The notes under the pieces: generated by a model
What the model was told of the DNA's origin: nothing
Seen by the model: only the letters and a program-made list of their open reading frames with translations
The model's database searches: none
Virus record (IMG/VR): IMGVR_UViG_3300047095_000752
Location: 181,226 to 245,225 of that record
Length of the DNA stretch: 64,000 bases
Direction: 5' to 3' (one strand)
Origin: a virus
Shown here: positions 1 to 8,415 of the stretch, piece after piece
Layout: each line of letters opens with the position of its first letter
Position numbering within the stretch: the first letter of the stretch is position 1
Made by a program: the position numbers and the translations under genes

Positions 1-160
1 CAATGGCGTTTAGATCTGCCTTTAAACTCGATATATAAGATTCTACAGTTAAATTAAATGCATATGGAGTTTCAGTCTTAGATTCAATAAGTCGATCTAG
101 AGTCGAGGGCTGGTTTATTATTGGCTTAGGGTTTTTATTTATTACTATCGTGGTTGACAT
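1..160 (-). CDS. hypothetical protein, 3' part cut by window edge
   Basis: The reading frame starts at ATG 160 on the minus strand and stays open to the window edge, giving the first 53 residues (MSTTIVINKNPKP...). The start overlaps the end of the gene at 145-615 by 16 bp, the usual spacing in this cluster. No domain is recognised. The N-terminus is polar and Pro/Asn-rich with no signal peptide. Confidence 0.6.
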   Translation of the reverse strand, partial: MSTTIVINKNPKPIINQPSTLDRLIESKTETPYAFNLTVESYISSLKADLNAI

Positions 161-615
161 TGTTTAGACTTTTTAGTTTTCATATCATAAAAAATATTTA
201 AGCACTTTATTAAGTTGTCATACATATCAGTATAAACATGTGGTATCTCATATGCCATCCCGGATGTAATACCCTTTTCTTTAGTTATGATATGTCCGTA
301 TTCACCATATCTTAAATCTATATAATGATATTTATTATTATTTTTATTTTCTCTAAAAATTTTATTTAATAATTTGATATTTTCATTTTCGGCGGATTTA
401 TGTAAATAAAAAACAATTGGACAACAATGAAAATCTTCGGGATCGTTATAGTCATAATTTCGGCAAGATAATATAAATCTGGGAAATTTTTTATTAAATT
501 TATCTAAATCTTTTATAATATTTTCTAAGATTCTTTTATTTTCAGATAACTCTTTTATTTCATCTTCGAATTCTTGTATTACATCTATTATTTCTTTAAT
601 GGACTTACTTGGCAT
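145..615 (-). CDS. hypothetical protein with N-terminal coiled coil
   Basis: This is a 156-residue protein. Residues 1-45 are rich in Glu, Lys, Leu and Ile with heptad spacing, so a short coiled coil is likely. The rest holds Cys residues (RNYDYNDPEDFHCC) and many Tyr. It overlaps both neighbours by about 11-16 bp, which indicates co-transcription and translational coupling. No family is recognised and no function is inferred. Confidence 0.7.
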   Translation of the reverse strand: MPSKSIKEIIDVIQEFEDEIKELSENKRILENIIKDLDKFNKKFPRFILSCRNYDYNDPEDFHCCPIVFYLHKSAENENIKLLNKIFRENKNNNKYHYIDLRYGEYGHIITKEKGITSGMAYEIPHVYTDMYDNLIKCLNIFYDMKTKKSKQCQPR

Positions 616-856
616 ATATTAGTTCTTTCGGTTTTCCGTGAATACAACCAAAATCTGGACCTGTCTTAAAATGTGCGCTATATCCATCCGAATCACAATA
701 CATCAACGAATCTGGTTTAGATTCTTCGATGTTTGGATCATATAGGAATTTATCACCATCTAATAAACAATCGTAATAATAATCCGATCTATATCCTTCT
801 AGGTGGCTGTTATCATCATCGGAATACCAATATTTACATTCTTTACAAGTTATCAT
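605..856 (-). CDS. small Cys-rich protein, possible zinc site
   Basis: The ATG at 856 is chosen because AAAGGATGT sits just upstream; an in-frame extension to 892 would run into the terminator stem. The 83-residue product begins MITCKECKYWYSDD and has CKEC near the N-terminus plus later Cys residues (DCLL, MYCDSD, FGCIHG), so it may bind a metal. It is acidic and Tyr-rich. Its 3' end overlaps the next minus-strand gene by 11 bp. No family is recognised. Confidence 0.65.
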   Translation of the reverse strand: MITCKECKYWYSDDDNSHLEGYRSDYYYDCLLDGDKFLYDPNIEESKPDSLMYCDSDGYSAHFKTGPDFGCIHGKPKELIYAK

Positions 857-874
857 TTTAACATCCTTTCTAAG

Positions 875-908
875 TAAAAAAAGACCCACCATATATTTTG
901 GTGGGTCT
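875..908 (-). terminator. rho-independent terminator after 919-1347
   Basis: A 9-bp GC-containing stem (gacccacca / tggtgggtc) with a 7-nt loop is followed on the minus strand by a run of T residues. It lies directly downstream of the gene ending at 919 and upstream of the ribosome binding site of 605-856. Confidence 0.85.
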
Positions 909-918
909 ACTAAATATA

Positions 919-1347
919 CTACGCACGATAGGTTTTTCTTTTATTAAATGAAAATCTTGGTATGAAATTTTTAAAAGTAAATTGTCTACCAATCCAGTTT
1001 AAATTACATATTGAAAATATCAATGATCCAAGTATAGTAACAAGAGATTGAACAACACGAAGTCGGTATGGGTATACAACCCATTTTAGGGCGGCTAGGT
1101 GGGGTAGACCATAAGACATGACCCACCCTCTTCTCCAGTCTTTACAATTGAATTCTCTATTATAATGATTCCAACCATTTGCTATTGATATATCGGGAGA
1201 CTGATAATCCATCCAAACCGCGTCCCTGTGAACTCCACCCTTACGATGAACAGAGTGCAGACCGCGCCGACAATATAAATAACCACGAAATGGATAGAAT
1301 AGCACATGTGTTCTGAGTTTTGTTGTCAATTTTATATTGAACTCCAA
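919..1347 (-). CDS. hypothetical basic protein with C-terminal membrane segment
   Basis: This 142-residue protein is rich in Arg, His, Trp and Tyr. Residues about 98-120 (RVVQSLVTILGSLIFSICNL) are hydrophobic enough for one membrane segment, followed by a basic tail. It starts 14 bp downstream of the endonuclease gene 1361-2962 and ends at a strong terminator. The composition resembles the other short aromatic and basic proteins of the window (for example 5345-6187 and 25939-27337), but no sequence relationship is clear. Confidence 0.65.
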   Translation of the reverse strand: MEFNIKLTTKLRTHVLFYPFRGYLYCRRGLHSVHRKGGVHRDAVWMDYQSPDISIANGWNHYNREFNCKDWRRGWVMSYGLPHLAALKWVVYPYRLRVVQSLVTILGSLIFSICNLNWIGRQFTFKNFIPRFSFNKRKTYRA

Positions 1348-1360
1348 ATAAGGGTTTGAT

Positions 1361-2962
1361 TTATAATGTTTGGTTTATAAGGTAGCGACCACAATCCCAT
1401 ATTTTAACGGTATATTCTTTTGAGTACTTACTATATCTATTGCTAAAATTGTCATCTATATAATAAAAGTCTGGTTCAATGCTTGTAGAAATTTCGCATT
1501 GAGAATCTAATTTAAAATATCGCTTATTTATTAAAACTGGCATTCCAATACCCCAAATATAATCTATAACAGAATGGTCTAGTTTAGTTCCACACCTCAT
1601 GACAATATTATCCTTTATCAGTACCACAAATACAAGTTCATCATTATAATAATATCCAACATTAGTATCAGACTTAGTATATCCTTCTATGTGATTTTTA
1701 TTTAAGAATTTTCGGGATATTCTTTTATTAATATATCTCATGTCACACTCATTGAAATCTATAATTTTGTTTAGATTTAATTTTTCTTTTATTATTGACT
1801 GGATGATGTCGGATTTATATATCCATTCATCCTCAAATATATGTAATAAGTCAATACCTTTATTAAGACATAGATTCGTTTTGTTTAAGTGGTATTGAGA
1901 GTCTTTACCTTGGAGTTCAGAATGCCAATACAATCCGTTAAATTCTATAGCTAAGTTATAGTCGGGTAAATAGATATCAAGTTCGAGAGGTGATATTATA
2001 GATCGATTTGAAGTTGATATGTTATAATCTATAGGTAAAATGGATTTAATAAAATCAACAATTTCGTTTTCATATTTTGATGTATATGGTAGTGGATCGC
2101 ATACATAGCATCTTGGTATTCGACCATTATCTAAATGATCTTCGAAGGTTGTGTTACAATCGTTACATTGAAATCTATATTTCTCATTTTTGACTCCATT
2201 GTAATTATATAAATTAAATAATGGAGTCAAAGATTTAAACTTATGTGAATTTAATATTTTATTGAATTTACGAGCTAATGATTTTTTTCTAAGTTTAGTC
2301 TTTCCTAAATCCGTTTTTAAATAATGTATTTCACCATAACGTTTTATGTTTGTTTCCTTTATTTTTTGTTTTACCGTATCACTTTGAAAAGTATATTTTA
2401 CACCATACTTCTCTAAATTTGTTTTTTTGATATTATTTTGTATGGTTGGATTATTAAATGGGTTTTCAAATCCATGTTGCTTTAAATTGGTTTGTTTAAT
2501 TTGTTCTAAAATAATATCGGATTTGAGTGGGTTATCCACGCCATATTTTTTAAAGCACGTAGTTTTAATTTTCTCTCTACACTCATTATTTTCTTTCGAA
2601 AGAAATTCTTCAACCCCATATCTTTCTAAATTAGTTTTCTTTATTTTATCTCGTATTTGTTTAATTTGTGTTATATACTCAACTCCGTATTTTTCTAAAT
2701 TAGTTTTCTTTGTTTTTTCAGTTCTTTTTTGTATAAATTCTGGATCTTTAAACTTACACTTCGTCGAACAATAAATATAAAACCCCTTAGCTAGATTTTT
2801 AAATTTTAATTTGTTATTACAAACCCTACAGTTAAGTTTTACATTAGGATTTATATATTTTATATAGAATTCTTCTTTAGAAGCTTCAGGATGAATTTTT
2901 GATAAGTGTGTCGATAATTGATTTATATTTGAATACTTTTTATCACATAGGCTGCAATCCAT
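1361..2962 (-). CDS. putative homing endonuclease, Vsr-like/PD-(D/E)XK fold with KTNLEKYGV repeats
   Basis: The 533-residue protein starts with a C2H2-like finger (CSLC ... HLSKIH, residues 3-24) and a CxxC pair (NCRVCNNK ... CSTKC). Then come about six copies of a repeat of the form K(I/K)KTNLEKYGVE, roughly residues 80-215, a known DNA-binding spacer in phage endonucleases. The C-terminal half has the nuclease signature ELDIYLPDYNLAIEFNG, then YWHSE, HLNKTNLC and LLHIFEDEW. These are typical of the phage homing nuclease family related to Vsr and I-Bth0305I-type EDxHD enzymes. It lies between thyX and small genes and is likely mobile. Cleavage activity is inferred from the family. Confidence 0.8.
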   Translation of the reverse strand: MDCSLCDKKYSNINQLSTHLSKIHPEASKEEFYIKYINPNVKLNCRVCNNKLKFKNLAKGFYIYCSTKCKFKDPEFIQKRTEKTKKTNLEKYGVEYITQIKQIRDKIKKTNLERYGVEEFLSKENNECREKIKTTCFKKYGVDNPLKSDIILEQIKQTNLKQHGFENPFNNPTIQNNIKKTNLEKYGVKYTFQSDTVKQKIKETNIKRYGEIHYLKTDLGKTKLRKKSLARKFNKILNSHKFKSLTPLFNLYNYNGVKNEKYRFQCNDCNTTFEDHLDNGRIPRCYVCDPLPYTSKYENEIVDFIKSILPIDYNISTSNRSIISPLELDIYLPDYNLAIEFNGLYWHSELQGKDSQYHLNKTNLCLNKGIDLLHIFEDEWIYKSDIIQSIIKEKLNLNKIIDFNECDMRYINKRISRKFLNKNHIEGYTKSDTNVGYYYNDELVFVVLIKDNIVMRCGTKLDHSVIDYIWGIGMPVLINKRYFKLDSQCEISTSIEPDFYYIDDNFSNRYSKYSKEYTVKIWDCGRYLINQTL

Positions 2963-2975
2963 TTATAATCCTAAA

Positions 2976-3013
2976 AATAATTCGTTATATTAAAATTAAT
3001 ATAACGAATTATT
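2976..3013 (-). terminator. AT-rich hairpin between thyX and the endonuclease gene
   Basis: A perfect 17-bp inverted repeat (2976-2992 and 2997-3013) with a 4-nt loop occupies the short gap after the thyX stop codon. It is AT-rich and lacks a long T-tract, so it could instead be an mRNA-stabilising hairpin. Confidence 0.6.
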
Positions 3014-3030
3014 ACGTTGTTGGTTTCATA

Positions 3031-3810
3031 TTAGATCTTGTGGTTCTCGAAGGTCCATTCCCCGTCTTCATTCCGACTCATATCTTGATAAATGTTTGGA
3101 AACTCTTCCTTAAGTAAAGTAGCAATTTTATCAAATACAACTCGAATTTCTATCTCAGCGTGTTTGGATGTACGAAGCTCGATGACATGTCGTAGAGTCC
3201 GGTGATTGGCGGTGAAGACCATCTTACACATCTTACCTGTAGGGGCAATGCGTCGGAATGCGGAAGTTAAAATCTTCTTAGTATCAAAGTCTTTAATATT
3301 ATCAATGTCATATATTTTTTCGAGTTCTTTAATTGATTTTTCAACACTTAGAACCGCATCTTGAAATACTTTATATGCTTCTTCGTTATCTTTAATAATA
3401 TCTGGAGCATACATAGAAATATCGTCGCAACGAATGTATCGATCTGATGACTGTGCATAGGCGGTTCCTGCCCTATGCCGGACTAACTCATGAGTAGCTA
3501 CACGAGATAGCTCCAACAGAAATCCGACGTTACAATGCTCTAGAACTGAACCGTGCCCGGATTTAAGAATGTTATTGATATAGATATCATTACCTTCTCT
3601 TACACGAGAAATATTCTTATTTTCAAATGTACCATCTTCTTTAGACCACGATTCATAGCAATTTCTACCGGCAAATTCAATTAATGATTCGGCACAGGTA
3701 ACACCAAGTGCTGGTTTCCATGCGATTTCATTGTCGCTAAGATAATCCCACAGTCCTGATGTAATTTGAGTCTTTGAAATGATATACACTTTGGGGTCTG
3801 TAATTCTCAT
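3031..3810 (-). CDS. thyX: FAD-dependent thymidylate synthase ThyX
   Basis: This 259-residue protein, near the usual ThyX length, converts dUMP to dTMP using methylene-tetrahydrofolate, FAD and NADPH. The ThyX signature RHRAGTAYAQSS (R111-S122) is intact and is followed by the expected RY. GHGSVLEHCNVGF (residues 85-97) and the late RTLRHVIELR block are further conserved ThyX regions. It supplies thymidylate for phage replication independently of host ThyA and works alongside the class II reductase at 15046-17031. The start is preceded by AAAGGAATTTCA. The gene is followed by a hairpin and a homing endonuclease gene. Confidence 0.96.
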   Translation of the reverse strand: MRITDPKVYIISKTQITSGLWDYLSDNEIAWKPALGVTCAESLIEFAGRNCYESWSKEDGTFENKNISRVREGNDIYINNILKSGHGSVLEHCNVGFLLELSRVATHELVRHRAGTAYAQSSDRYIRCDDISMYAPDIIKDNEEAYKVFQDAVLSVEKSIKELEKIYDIDNIKDFDTKKILTSAFRRIAPTGKMCKMVFTANHRTLRHVIELRTSKHAEIEIRVVFDKIATLLKEEFPNIYQDMSRNEDGEWTFENHKI

Positions 3811-3867
3811 TGAAATTCCTTTGTTGCGGTTTCGGTTGGATTATTATATCATACGAATTTCAAGGCA

Positions 3868-4290
3868 TCAATACTTCTTACCATAATATATAGACTGTTC
3901 ACGTTCATGCCGAATTTTAAAATCTATTAGAATGTTACTTATTATATTCCACATCATACTATGCAGATTTAAATCCTCTAATTCTTCATTCACAATATTA
4001 CCATCACTGACGCTTAGAAGATCTGTACCATCCAATGTAAACCTCACTGCTAGACCTAATAGTGTTGGAATACCATAAAATTTAATATGTTTAGTGGGAG
4101 CTTGAATATACACGTCCCCTAATTTCATGTTCATCTTATCATTTGGGCTGGTGTTATGTATTGGTACCGTCGCTGTATAAATATTAGGATAAACTTGAAC
4201 CTCATTAAAAGTACAATTTACAAATATATCACCTTCTTTATAATTTAATATATCATCATTTGTTAATATTTTATTCGTGGTTATATACAT
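3868..4290 (-). CDS. hypothetical protein
   Basis: A 140-residue soluble protein with a beta-rich first half (NCTFNEVQVYPNIYTATV ...) and a helical C-terminus ending in basic and Tyr residues. GGAGGTTTG-like sequence precedes the ATG. It starts 14 bp after the end of 4304-4681, so it belongs to the minus-strand operon that includes the LigD-type polymerase gene. No domain is recognised. Confidence 0.65.
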   Translation of the reverse strand: MYITTNKILTNDDILNYKEGDIFVNCTFNEVQVYPNIYTATVPIHNTSPNDKMNMKLGDVYIQAPTKHIKFYGIPTLLGLAVRFTLDGTDLLSVSDGNIVNEELEDLNLHSMMWNIISNILIDFKIRHEREQSIYYGKKY

Positions 4291-4303
4291 AACAAACCTC
4301 CAG

Positions 4304-4681
4304 TTAGGTGAAAGAGTAACTAAACTTTATAAGGTTTTTATCAAATTCTTCAGATCTATACAAATAAGCGAAGTTATCTAATTCATTCTTAAACTTATCA
4401 AATCCCATATCATCCAATATATAATCGAGTCTAGTACATATATCATACATATTTTGATTATATTTAACATTACCATCCCTTGGTTTATCTCTTGGTGATA
4501 GACCTCTCGGACCTAAAGTCATACGATAGGTTTGATCTTTAAATACATTTATAATATGACCGAGATTATCATCCTTTGTAATTTGGGAGGTTACCGAAAC
4601 CATTTCGATAGAATAATACCACGTGTATTCTAATTGGGTATATCCTAAATCATGTAAATTTTTTGGTTGAGCGCCTTGCAT
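4304..4681 (-). CDS. hypothetical protein overlapping the primase-polymerase-like gene
   Basis: A 125-residue protein whose start lies inside the 3' end of 4650-5336 (32-bp overlap), implying coupled translation. It has a charged, Tyr-rich composition with GPRGLSPRDKPRDG in the middle and a helical C-terminus. No family is recognised. The overlap makes a functional link with the polymerase-like protein possible but unproven. Confidence 0.65.
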   Translation of the reverse strand: MQGAQPKNLHDLGYTQLEYTWYYSIEMVSVTSQITKDDNLGHIINVFKDQTYRMTLGPRGLSPRDKPRDGNVKYNQNMYDICTRLDYILDDMGFDKFKNELDNFAYLYRSEEFDKNLIKFSYSFT

Positions 4682-5336
4682 TATTCAAGTCCTTTAGTTG
4701 TATATATCGACATACTGTTAGATTCCTGTTGAGAGCATAGGGTACAGTTAAACTACCCCTAGACTGCATAGCAACTAAATCTAAATTAATCATACCAGCA
4801 TTTCGAGTTGACGGCTTTTCATTTATAGCATATATACCTTGAAATTTAGATGTCAACTCACTCTTAGTTATAGCTAATGCTTGTTTATAAGACTGAGAGT
4901 TTATATCAACTCTAAAGTGATATCCAGTAGAACTAATTGTAACATAGCACTTATATCTATTATATAATTGAAATAGATCCGTTACACATTTCTTTAAATC
5001 TTTTTCTGTAATCTTATTAGATCTACTGTCTATGTCAATTATTTTTTGTCGGAGAGTCTGACCGGGATATTCACTTTCGACAGATATGGAAACTGTGTAG
5101 CCAGTTATAATATCTTCATAGTTATCTTTATTTAATATTATAGCCGAATCTTTATATTTACGAACTACGGTGAAGGAATCGTGTGTATCGTATTTATTAA
5201 ACAGTAAAACTTTTCTGTAATTACACTCCTTAAGTATTTTGTCTTTGTTTGAAATGTAATACTCGTACAACTCACCTGTAGTCGTACGAGTATTACCAAC
5301 TGTTATTGTCTTGTCTGGTTCCGATGGTTGCGGCAT
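4650..5336 (-). CDS. LigD polymerase-domain-like archaeo-eukaryotic primase (stand-alone PolDom)
   Basis: The 228-residue protein carries the ordered motifs of the archaeo-eukaryotic primase superfamily as arranged in bacterial LigD polymerase domains. These are GELYEYY near the N-terminus (residues 21-27), the metal-binding IIDIDS (D101, D103), STGYHFRV (S136, H140), and the late NLDLVAMQSRGSLTVPYALN, where D186, R193 and PY 199-200 match the LigD 'iDylrN..g.T.vapYSlR' block. LigD PolDoms normally have about 280-300 residues, so this is a short version. Expected activity is template-dependent nucleotide or ribonucleotide addition at DNA ends or priming. A separate LigD-type phosphoesterase lies at 31485-31910. 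The assignment rests on motif order only. Confidence 0.62.
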   Translation of the reverse strand: MPQPSEPDKTITVGNTRTTTGELYEYYISNKDKILKECNYRKVLLFNKYDTHDSFTVVRKYKDSAIILNKDNYEDIITGYTVSISVESEYPGQTLRQKIIDIDSRSNKITEKDLKKCVTDLFQLYNRYKCYVTISSTGYHFRVDINSQSYKQALAITKSELTSKFQGIYAINEKPSTRNAGMINLDLVAMQSRGSLTVPYALNRNLTVCRYIQLKDLNNARRSTKKFT

Positions 5337-5344
5337 AATATCTC

Positions 5345-5764
5345 CTAGCCTCTATAACGATGATAATGCATTTCTATATATTTACCGTTTTTCAATTCTC
5401 GTCTTGTTGATTGATGTAGAACACGAAGAGTATTCCCATTCAAGTTAGACTTTGTATGTAGTTTATGGTTTATTTTATTTTTAAACCCTATATTATACAT
5501 AAGTTTTTTAGACATGAATCTATTTTTAGTTTCTAAAAATCTTTTAATAACATAGGGGCTTATGGAATACATCCACTGGTCGGACATTGGTAGATACTCA
5601 CATGCACACCAATTATAAAGATTATCGTAAAAATATGACTTTAAACTTTTATTACATTTTATATATTGTAACATATTTAGACGTGGTCGATATAAGATTA
5701 AATTTGTAAGCAGAGAGTAATTTATCATAGATTTTACTAAATACATTCTGGTTAAGTCGGACAT
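5345..5764 (-). CDS. hypothetical basic aromatic protein
   Basis: A 139-residue protein, strongly basic and Tyr/Leu/Asn-rich, with a moderately hydrophobic N-terminus (MYLVKSMINYSLLTNLILY). It lies directly after the two paralogous genes 5767-5970 and 5957-6187 and just before the polymerase-like gene. Its composition fits the small fast-evolving proteins found in other clusters here, but alignment is not convincing. Function unknown. Confidence 0.55.
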   Translation of the reverse strand: MSDLTRMYLVKSMINYSLLTNLILYRPRLNMLQYIKCNKSLKSYFYDNLYNWCACEYLPMSDQWMYSISPYVIKRFLETKNRFMSKKLMYNIGFKNKINHKLHTKSNLNGNTLRVLHQSTRRELKNGKYIEMHYHRYRG

Positions 5765-5766
5765 AT

Positions 5767-5970
5767 CTAAGGTTCAACCATCAAGAATTTTTTGAAATAT
5801 TTATTACCTCGATATAAGTCGAACCAATGCCCATTAACAAAGCCAAATATAGAAATGTATAGTAAATTAGTATAAAATGCGAATGTATTATATGTATCGT
5901 ATTCAAATATGAAAATTCTAAATATACGCCTAATGCCGGACCAACAACGTGTAATTTTATCTATAATCAT
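5767..5970 (-). CDS. small paralogous protein, copy 2 of a tandem pair
   Basis: The start is placed at ATG 5970, which overlaps the end of the upstream paralogue by 14 bp; an upstream extension would lie in the other gene's frame. The 67-residue product shares with 5957-6187 the pattern RRIF-x2-FI, F-x-F/Y-x-N, G-F-x-N-x2-W-x2-LY and YFKKF, so the two arose by tandem duplication. The proteins are hydrophobic and aromatic and may be membrane-associated. No known family. Confidence 0.6.
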   Translation of the reverse strand: MIIDKITRCWSGIRRIFRIFIFEYDTYNTFAFYTNLLYISIFGFVNGHWFDLYRGNKYFKKFLMVEP

Positions 5971-6187
5971 GACATTTAACCCAATCGTCTGAAAAGAATT
6001 TTTTGAAATACACAGTACTATCGTATAACTCTTTCCATTGGTCATTAATGAAACCATACAATGTGATGAAGGTCATATTTGCATATACTGTAAATGTATA
6101 AAATGAATTACGAATCTGGTTTCCTATAAAACATGTAAATATGCGTCTAATTATACCCATACATATTCGGATGTTCGTTTCAATCAT
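5957..6187 (-). CDS. small paralogous protein, copy 1 of a tandem pair
   Basis: A 76-residue protein whose ATG overlaps the stop of the RlaP-like gene (ATGA). It contains IIRRIFTCFIG, FYTFTVYANMTFITLYGFIN and YFKKFF, aligning along its whole length with the next gene (5767-5970). One hydrophobic stretch in the middle could contact membrane. Function unknown. Confidence 0.6.
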   Translation of the reverse strand: MIETNIRICMGIIRRIFTCFIGNQIRNSFYTFTVYANMTFITLYGFINDQWKELYDSTVYFKKFFSDDWVKCHDYR

Positions 6188-7044
6188 ACATTGAACCTAT
6201 CTATAACTTTTTGCATTTCAGATAATATGGATTCTGCTTTGGTGTTGCGAGGTACCATTTTATCTAAAGATCCATAGTGGGCTTCAAGGCAATTCAATAG
6301 AAGTTCCTTAATTGGTTCATACTGTATGTCGTGAGGGAGAGAAGTAGTTTCATATAGTGTCTGGAGTGTCTTTTCTTTTTCATAAAAATGATTTTCAACT
6401 TGATCTAAGTTCCACTCTCCCGCGCGTATTGACTTCCACCGTTCTCGATCCCGTTGCATGTCCATATCACCAAATTGTAATAATTGTTCAGCATAATCTA
6501 TTAGTCGAACGATGTGATATGCGAATTTAGTATCAAATCCGTATTTATCTATTAATTCTTTTCTTTTACCGGAATTTGGATCTTTATTTTTCAATTTTCG
6601 TAATTGAGAATACGCATAGCCTTTGTAAGTGTGCCAGAGCTTAGAACATAAGAACTTATGTCTATTATTACGAACCATCTCACCGATCTTGGTCATATGG
6701 CATATACAATTATCAGGAACAAATAAACTGTCGATCATATTTGGATTATTATTTACACATAAATCAAAATACTTTACAATATTAAATATAGAAAAATCTA
6801 CGTCGTCATAACACTTCTGAAACTGATCGAATCCTTGTGGTCTTCGTCCGAATCCTTCTATATGCCCTCCAATTTGATGAGGAAACAGGATCAATTTTGG
6901 GGGCATACAGAAGCCATACACATCTTTATCGGAATCTCGGTTATGGACTCCGTATGCGAAACTGCCCATGATCACCTCATATTGGACGCTATCGATCATC
7001 CACTTTGGACAATCCTTCTGGACTTGTTTGTGTTGTTTGAACAT
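6184..7044 (-). CDS. RlaP-like nucleotidyltransferase
   Basis: The 286-residue protein has the nucleotidyltransferase signature GSFAYGVHNRDSDKDVYGF (residues 27-45), that is GS-x3-G-x4-DSD-x-D. It matches the predicted nucleotidyltransferase family typified by RlaP, widespread in large phages. DSDKD supplies the metal-binding acidic residues and a third acidic residue is likely in VDFSIF. The substrate is unknown; relatives are thought to act on RNA or nucleotides. It is followed without gap by small paralogous genes and preceded by an HNH endonuclease gene. Confidence 0.8.
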   Translation of the reverse strand: MFKQHKQVQKDCPKWMIDSVQYEVIMGSFAYGVHNRDSDKDVYGFCMPPKLILFPHQIGGHIEGFGRRPQGFDQFQKCYDDVDFSIFNIVKYFDLCVNNNPNMIDSLFVPDNCICHMTKIGEMVRNNRHKFLCSKLWHTYKGYAYSQLRKLKNKDPNSGKRKELIDKYGFDTKFAYHIVRLIDYAEQLLQFGDMDMQRDRERWKSIRAGEWNLDQVENHFYEKEKTLQTLYETTSLPHDIQYEPIKELLLNCLEAHYGSLDKMVPRNTKAESILSEMQKVIDRFNV

Positions 7045-7056
7045 CTAGTTTTTCTC

Positions 7057-7587
7057 CTATAAAACATGTTTCCATAATTTATAATTAATAATTCTTGATA
7101 TTGCGGTTAGAGATACATTAAATATTTTTGCTAATTCTTTTTGTTCAAAATATTTATTTTTATGGGATATTCTAATTATACTAACTATCTTATTATTTAA
7201 TTTAGATTTTCCAATTTTTTCACCTTTAGCAGTTAAGTTATTTTGCGCGGCGTGTTTCATATTTTGGGAATGAGTACACCATTCCAGATTATCTAATCTA
7301 TTATTTAACTTATTTCCATCAATATGATTGATAATAGCACCTTCAAAATATTTCTCAGGTCGAAAACTCAACAGTACTAATCTATGAATTGTACAAATTT
7401 TTTTATTTTTATTTTTAGATAATGTGACGTGTAAATATCTCTTACCATTTGGTTTTAATATCTTTTCAGGATCGTTAAATTTAGATCCACCGGCACCTAT
7501 AATAAAACTTTTAACTCTACCAAAATTACTAACTTGATACATACCCTCATATTCAGGTATATCTTTCCAAATTTCTTGTATATCCAT
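7057..7587 (-). CDS. HNH homing endonuclease with NUMOD4 domain
   Basis: A 176-residue protein. Residues 1-40 (EIWKDIPEYEGMYQVSNFGRVKS) form the NUMOD4 DNA-binding module. NHIDGNKLNNRLDNLEWCTHSQN (about residues 88-111) is the HNH core. The C-terminus is a helix-turn-helix-like segment (QKELAKIFNVSLTAISRII). It is paralogous to 11963-12484 and 34903-35415. It sits between the RlaP-like gene and 7605-7784, as an intergenic mobile gene would. Confidence 0.92.
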   Translation of the reverse strand: MDIQEIWKDIPEYEGMYQVSNFGRVKSFIIGAGGSKFNDPEKILKPNGKRYLHVTLSKNKNKKICTIHRLVLLSFRPEKYFEGAIINHIDGNKLNNRLDNLEWCTHSQNMKHAAQNNLTAKGEKIGKSKLNNKIVSIIRISHKNKYFEQKELAKIFNVSLTAISRIINYKLWKHVL

Positions 7588-7604
7588 ATTGTTGGTCCTT
7601 TAAT

Positions 7605-7784
7605 TTAATGATTACTCTGCTGCCATTTAACATGATCATAAAATTGTTTTGAGAGTTCCGTGCAGTTAGGATTGTCTCTCGGTATAGATGTGAATAGGGT
7701 TAGAGAACCCACACTATAATAAAGAATAATATTATTTTCAGTGTTATATTCCAATACTTGTTTTAAGCTTTCTTCAAGTGGCAT
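7605..7784 (-). CDS. hypothetical small protein
   Basis: ATG 7784 overlaps the stop codon of the upstream gene (ATGTGATG) and an AGAGG motif lies within the end of that gene; a GTG one codon upstream is an alternative. The 59-residue product is MPLEESLKQVLEYNTENN... with a short hydrophobic centre. No family recognised. Confidence 0.55.
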   Translation of the reverse strand: MPLEESLKQVLEYNTENNIILYYSVGSLTLFTSIPRDNPNCTELSKQFYDHVKWQQSNH

Positions 7785-8410
7785 CACATTACCTCTTTAG
7801 GAGTATAAGGAATAAATTCTGCATTCATAGACTTATATATTGGAGAACCGATGTTCTTATATCGTGTGAATATAAATTTTTGCTTTAAATAACAATCTTT
7901 ATGTTCAACTGTTAAATCCCCATCGACCGTTAACTGCCCGAGTATCTTACACTTTATATCAACTCCATTAACAAGATATGGATTAAAATATTCACCGCTA
8001 AATTTAGAACTTCCTTTATGATTTTGGAATAAATATACTTCAAGTTCTTTATCTGTGGTGTGTTTCAAATTGAGTTTCAATTTATATTCAATCATATCGT
8101 ATGGAATTTGATTAACGTCTAACCAATTCCAAAACATATCAATGCGTTTAATATTATTTTCACAATATTTAGAATGTAAGTTTAAATAATTTAAGTCTTC
8201 AATCTTAACATCCACATCCCACTTTTCTTGCATCTCCTTACGAAGAAGAGTTAGGAACCATTCTGATTTACTATATTGCCAATGGGACTCACCATACTCG
8301 CCGTCCATGTTATAAAAAAATGTATTAAATAATATCCCCAGTGGAGAATCGAAATTATTATCAAAATTATAAAATTTTTCCATCTTATATGGGATCATAA
8401 CTTTTACCAT
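7784..8410 (-). CDS. hypothetical protein
   Basis: The start is placed at ATG 8410; a GTG three codons upstream at 8419 is also possible. The protein of about 208 residues is rich in aromatic and acidic residues (KFYNFDNNFDSPLGILFNTFFYNMDGEYG split over residues 12-40) and beta-rich at the C-terminus. It is translationally coupled on both sides. No domain recognised. Confidence 0.62.
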   Translation of the reverse strand: MVKVMIPYKMEKFYNFDNNFDSPLGILFNTFFYNMDGEYGESHWQYSKSEWFLTLLRKEMQEKWDVDVKIEDLNYLNLHSKYCENNIKRIDMFWNWLDVNQIPYDMIEYKLKLNLKHTTDKELEVYLFQNHKGSSKFSGEYFNPYLVNGVDIKCKILGQLTVDGDLTVEHKDCYLKQKFIFTRYKNIGSPIYKSMNAEFIPYTPKEVM

Positions 8411-8415
8411 AGGAC

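Noticed and set aside
2330-2760. Repeated DNA resembling a CRISPR-like or tandem array
   Set aside because: The repeats are in-frame codons for KTNLEKYGV peptides in the endonuclease gene, with variable spacing and no conserved DNA palindrome.
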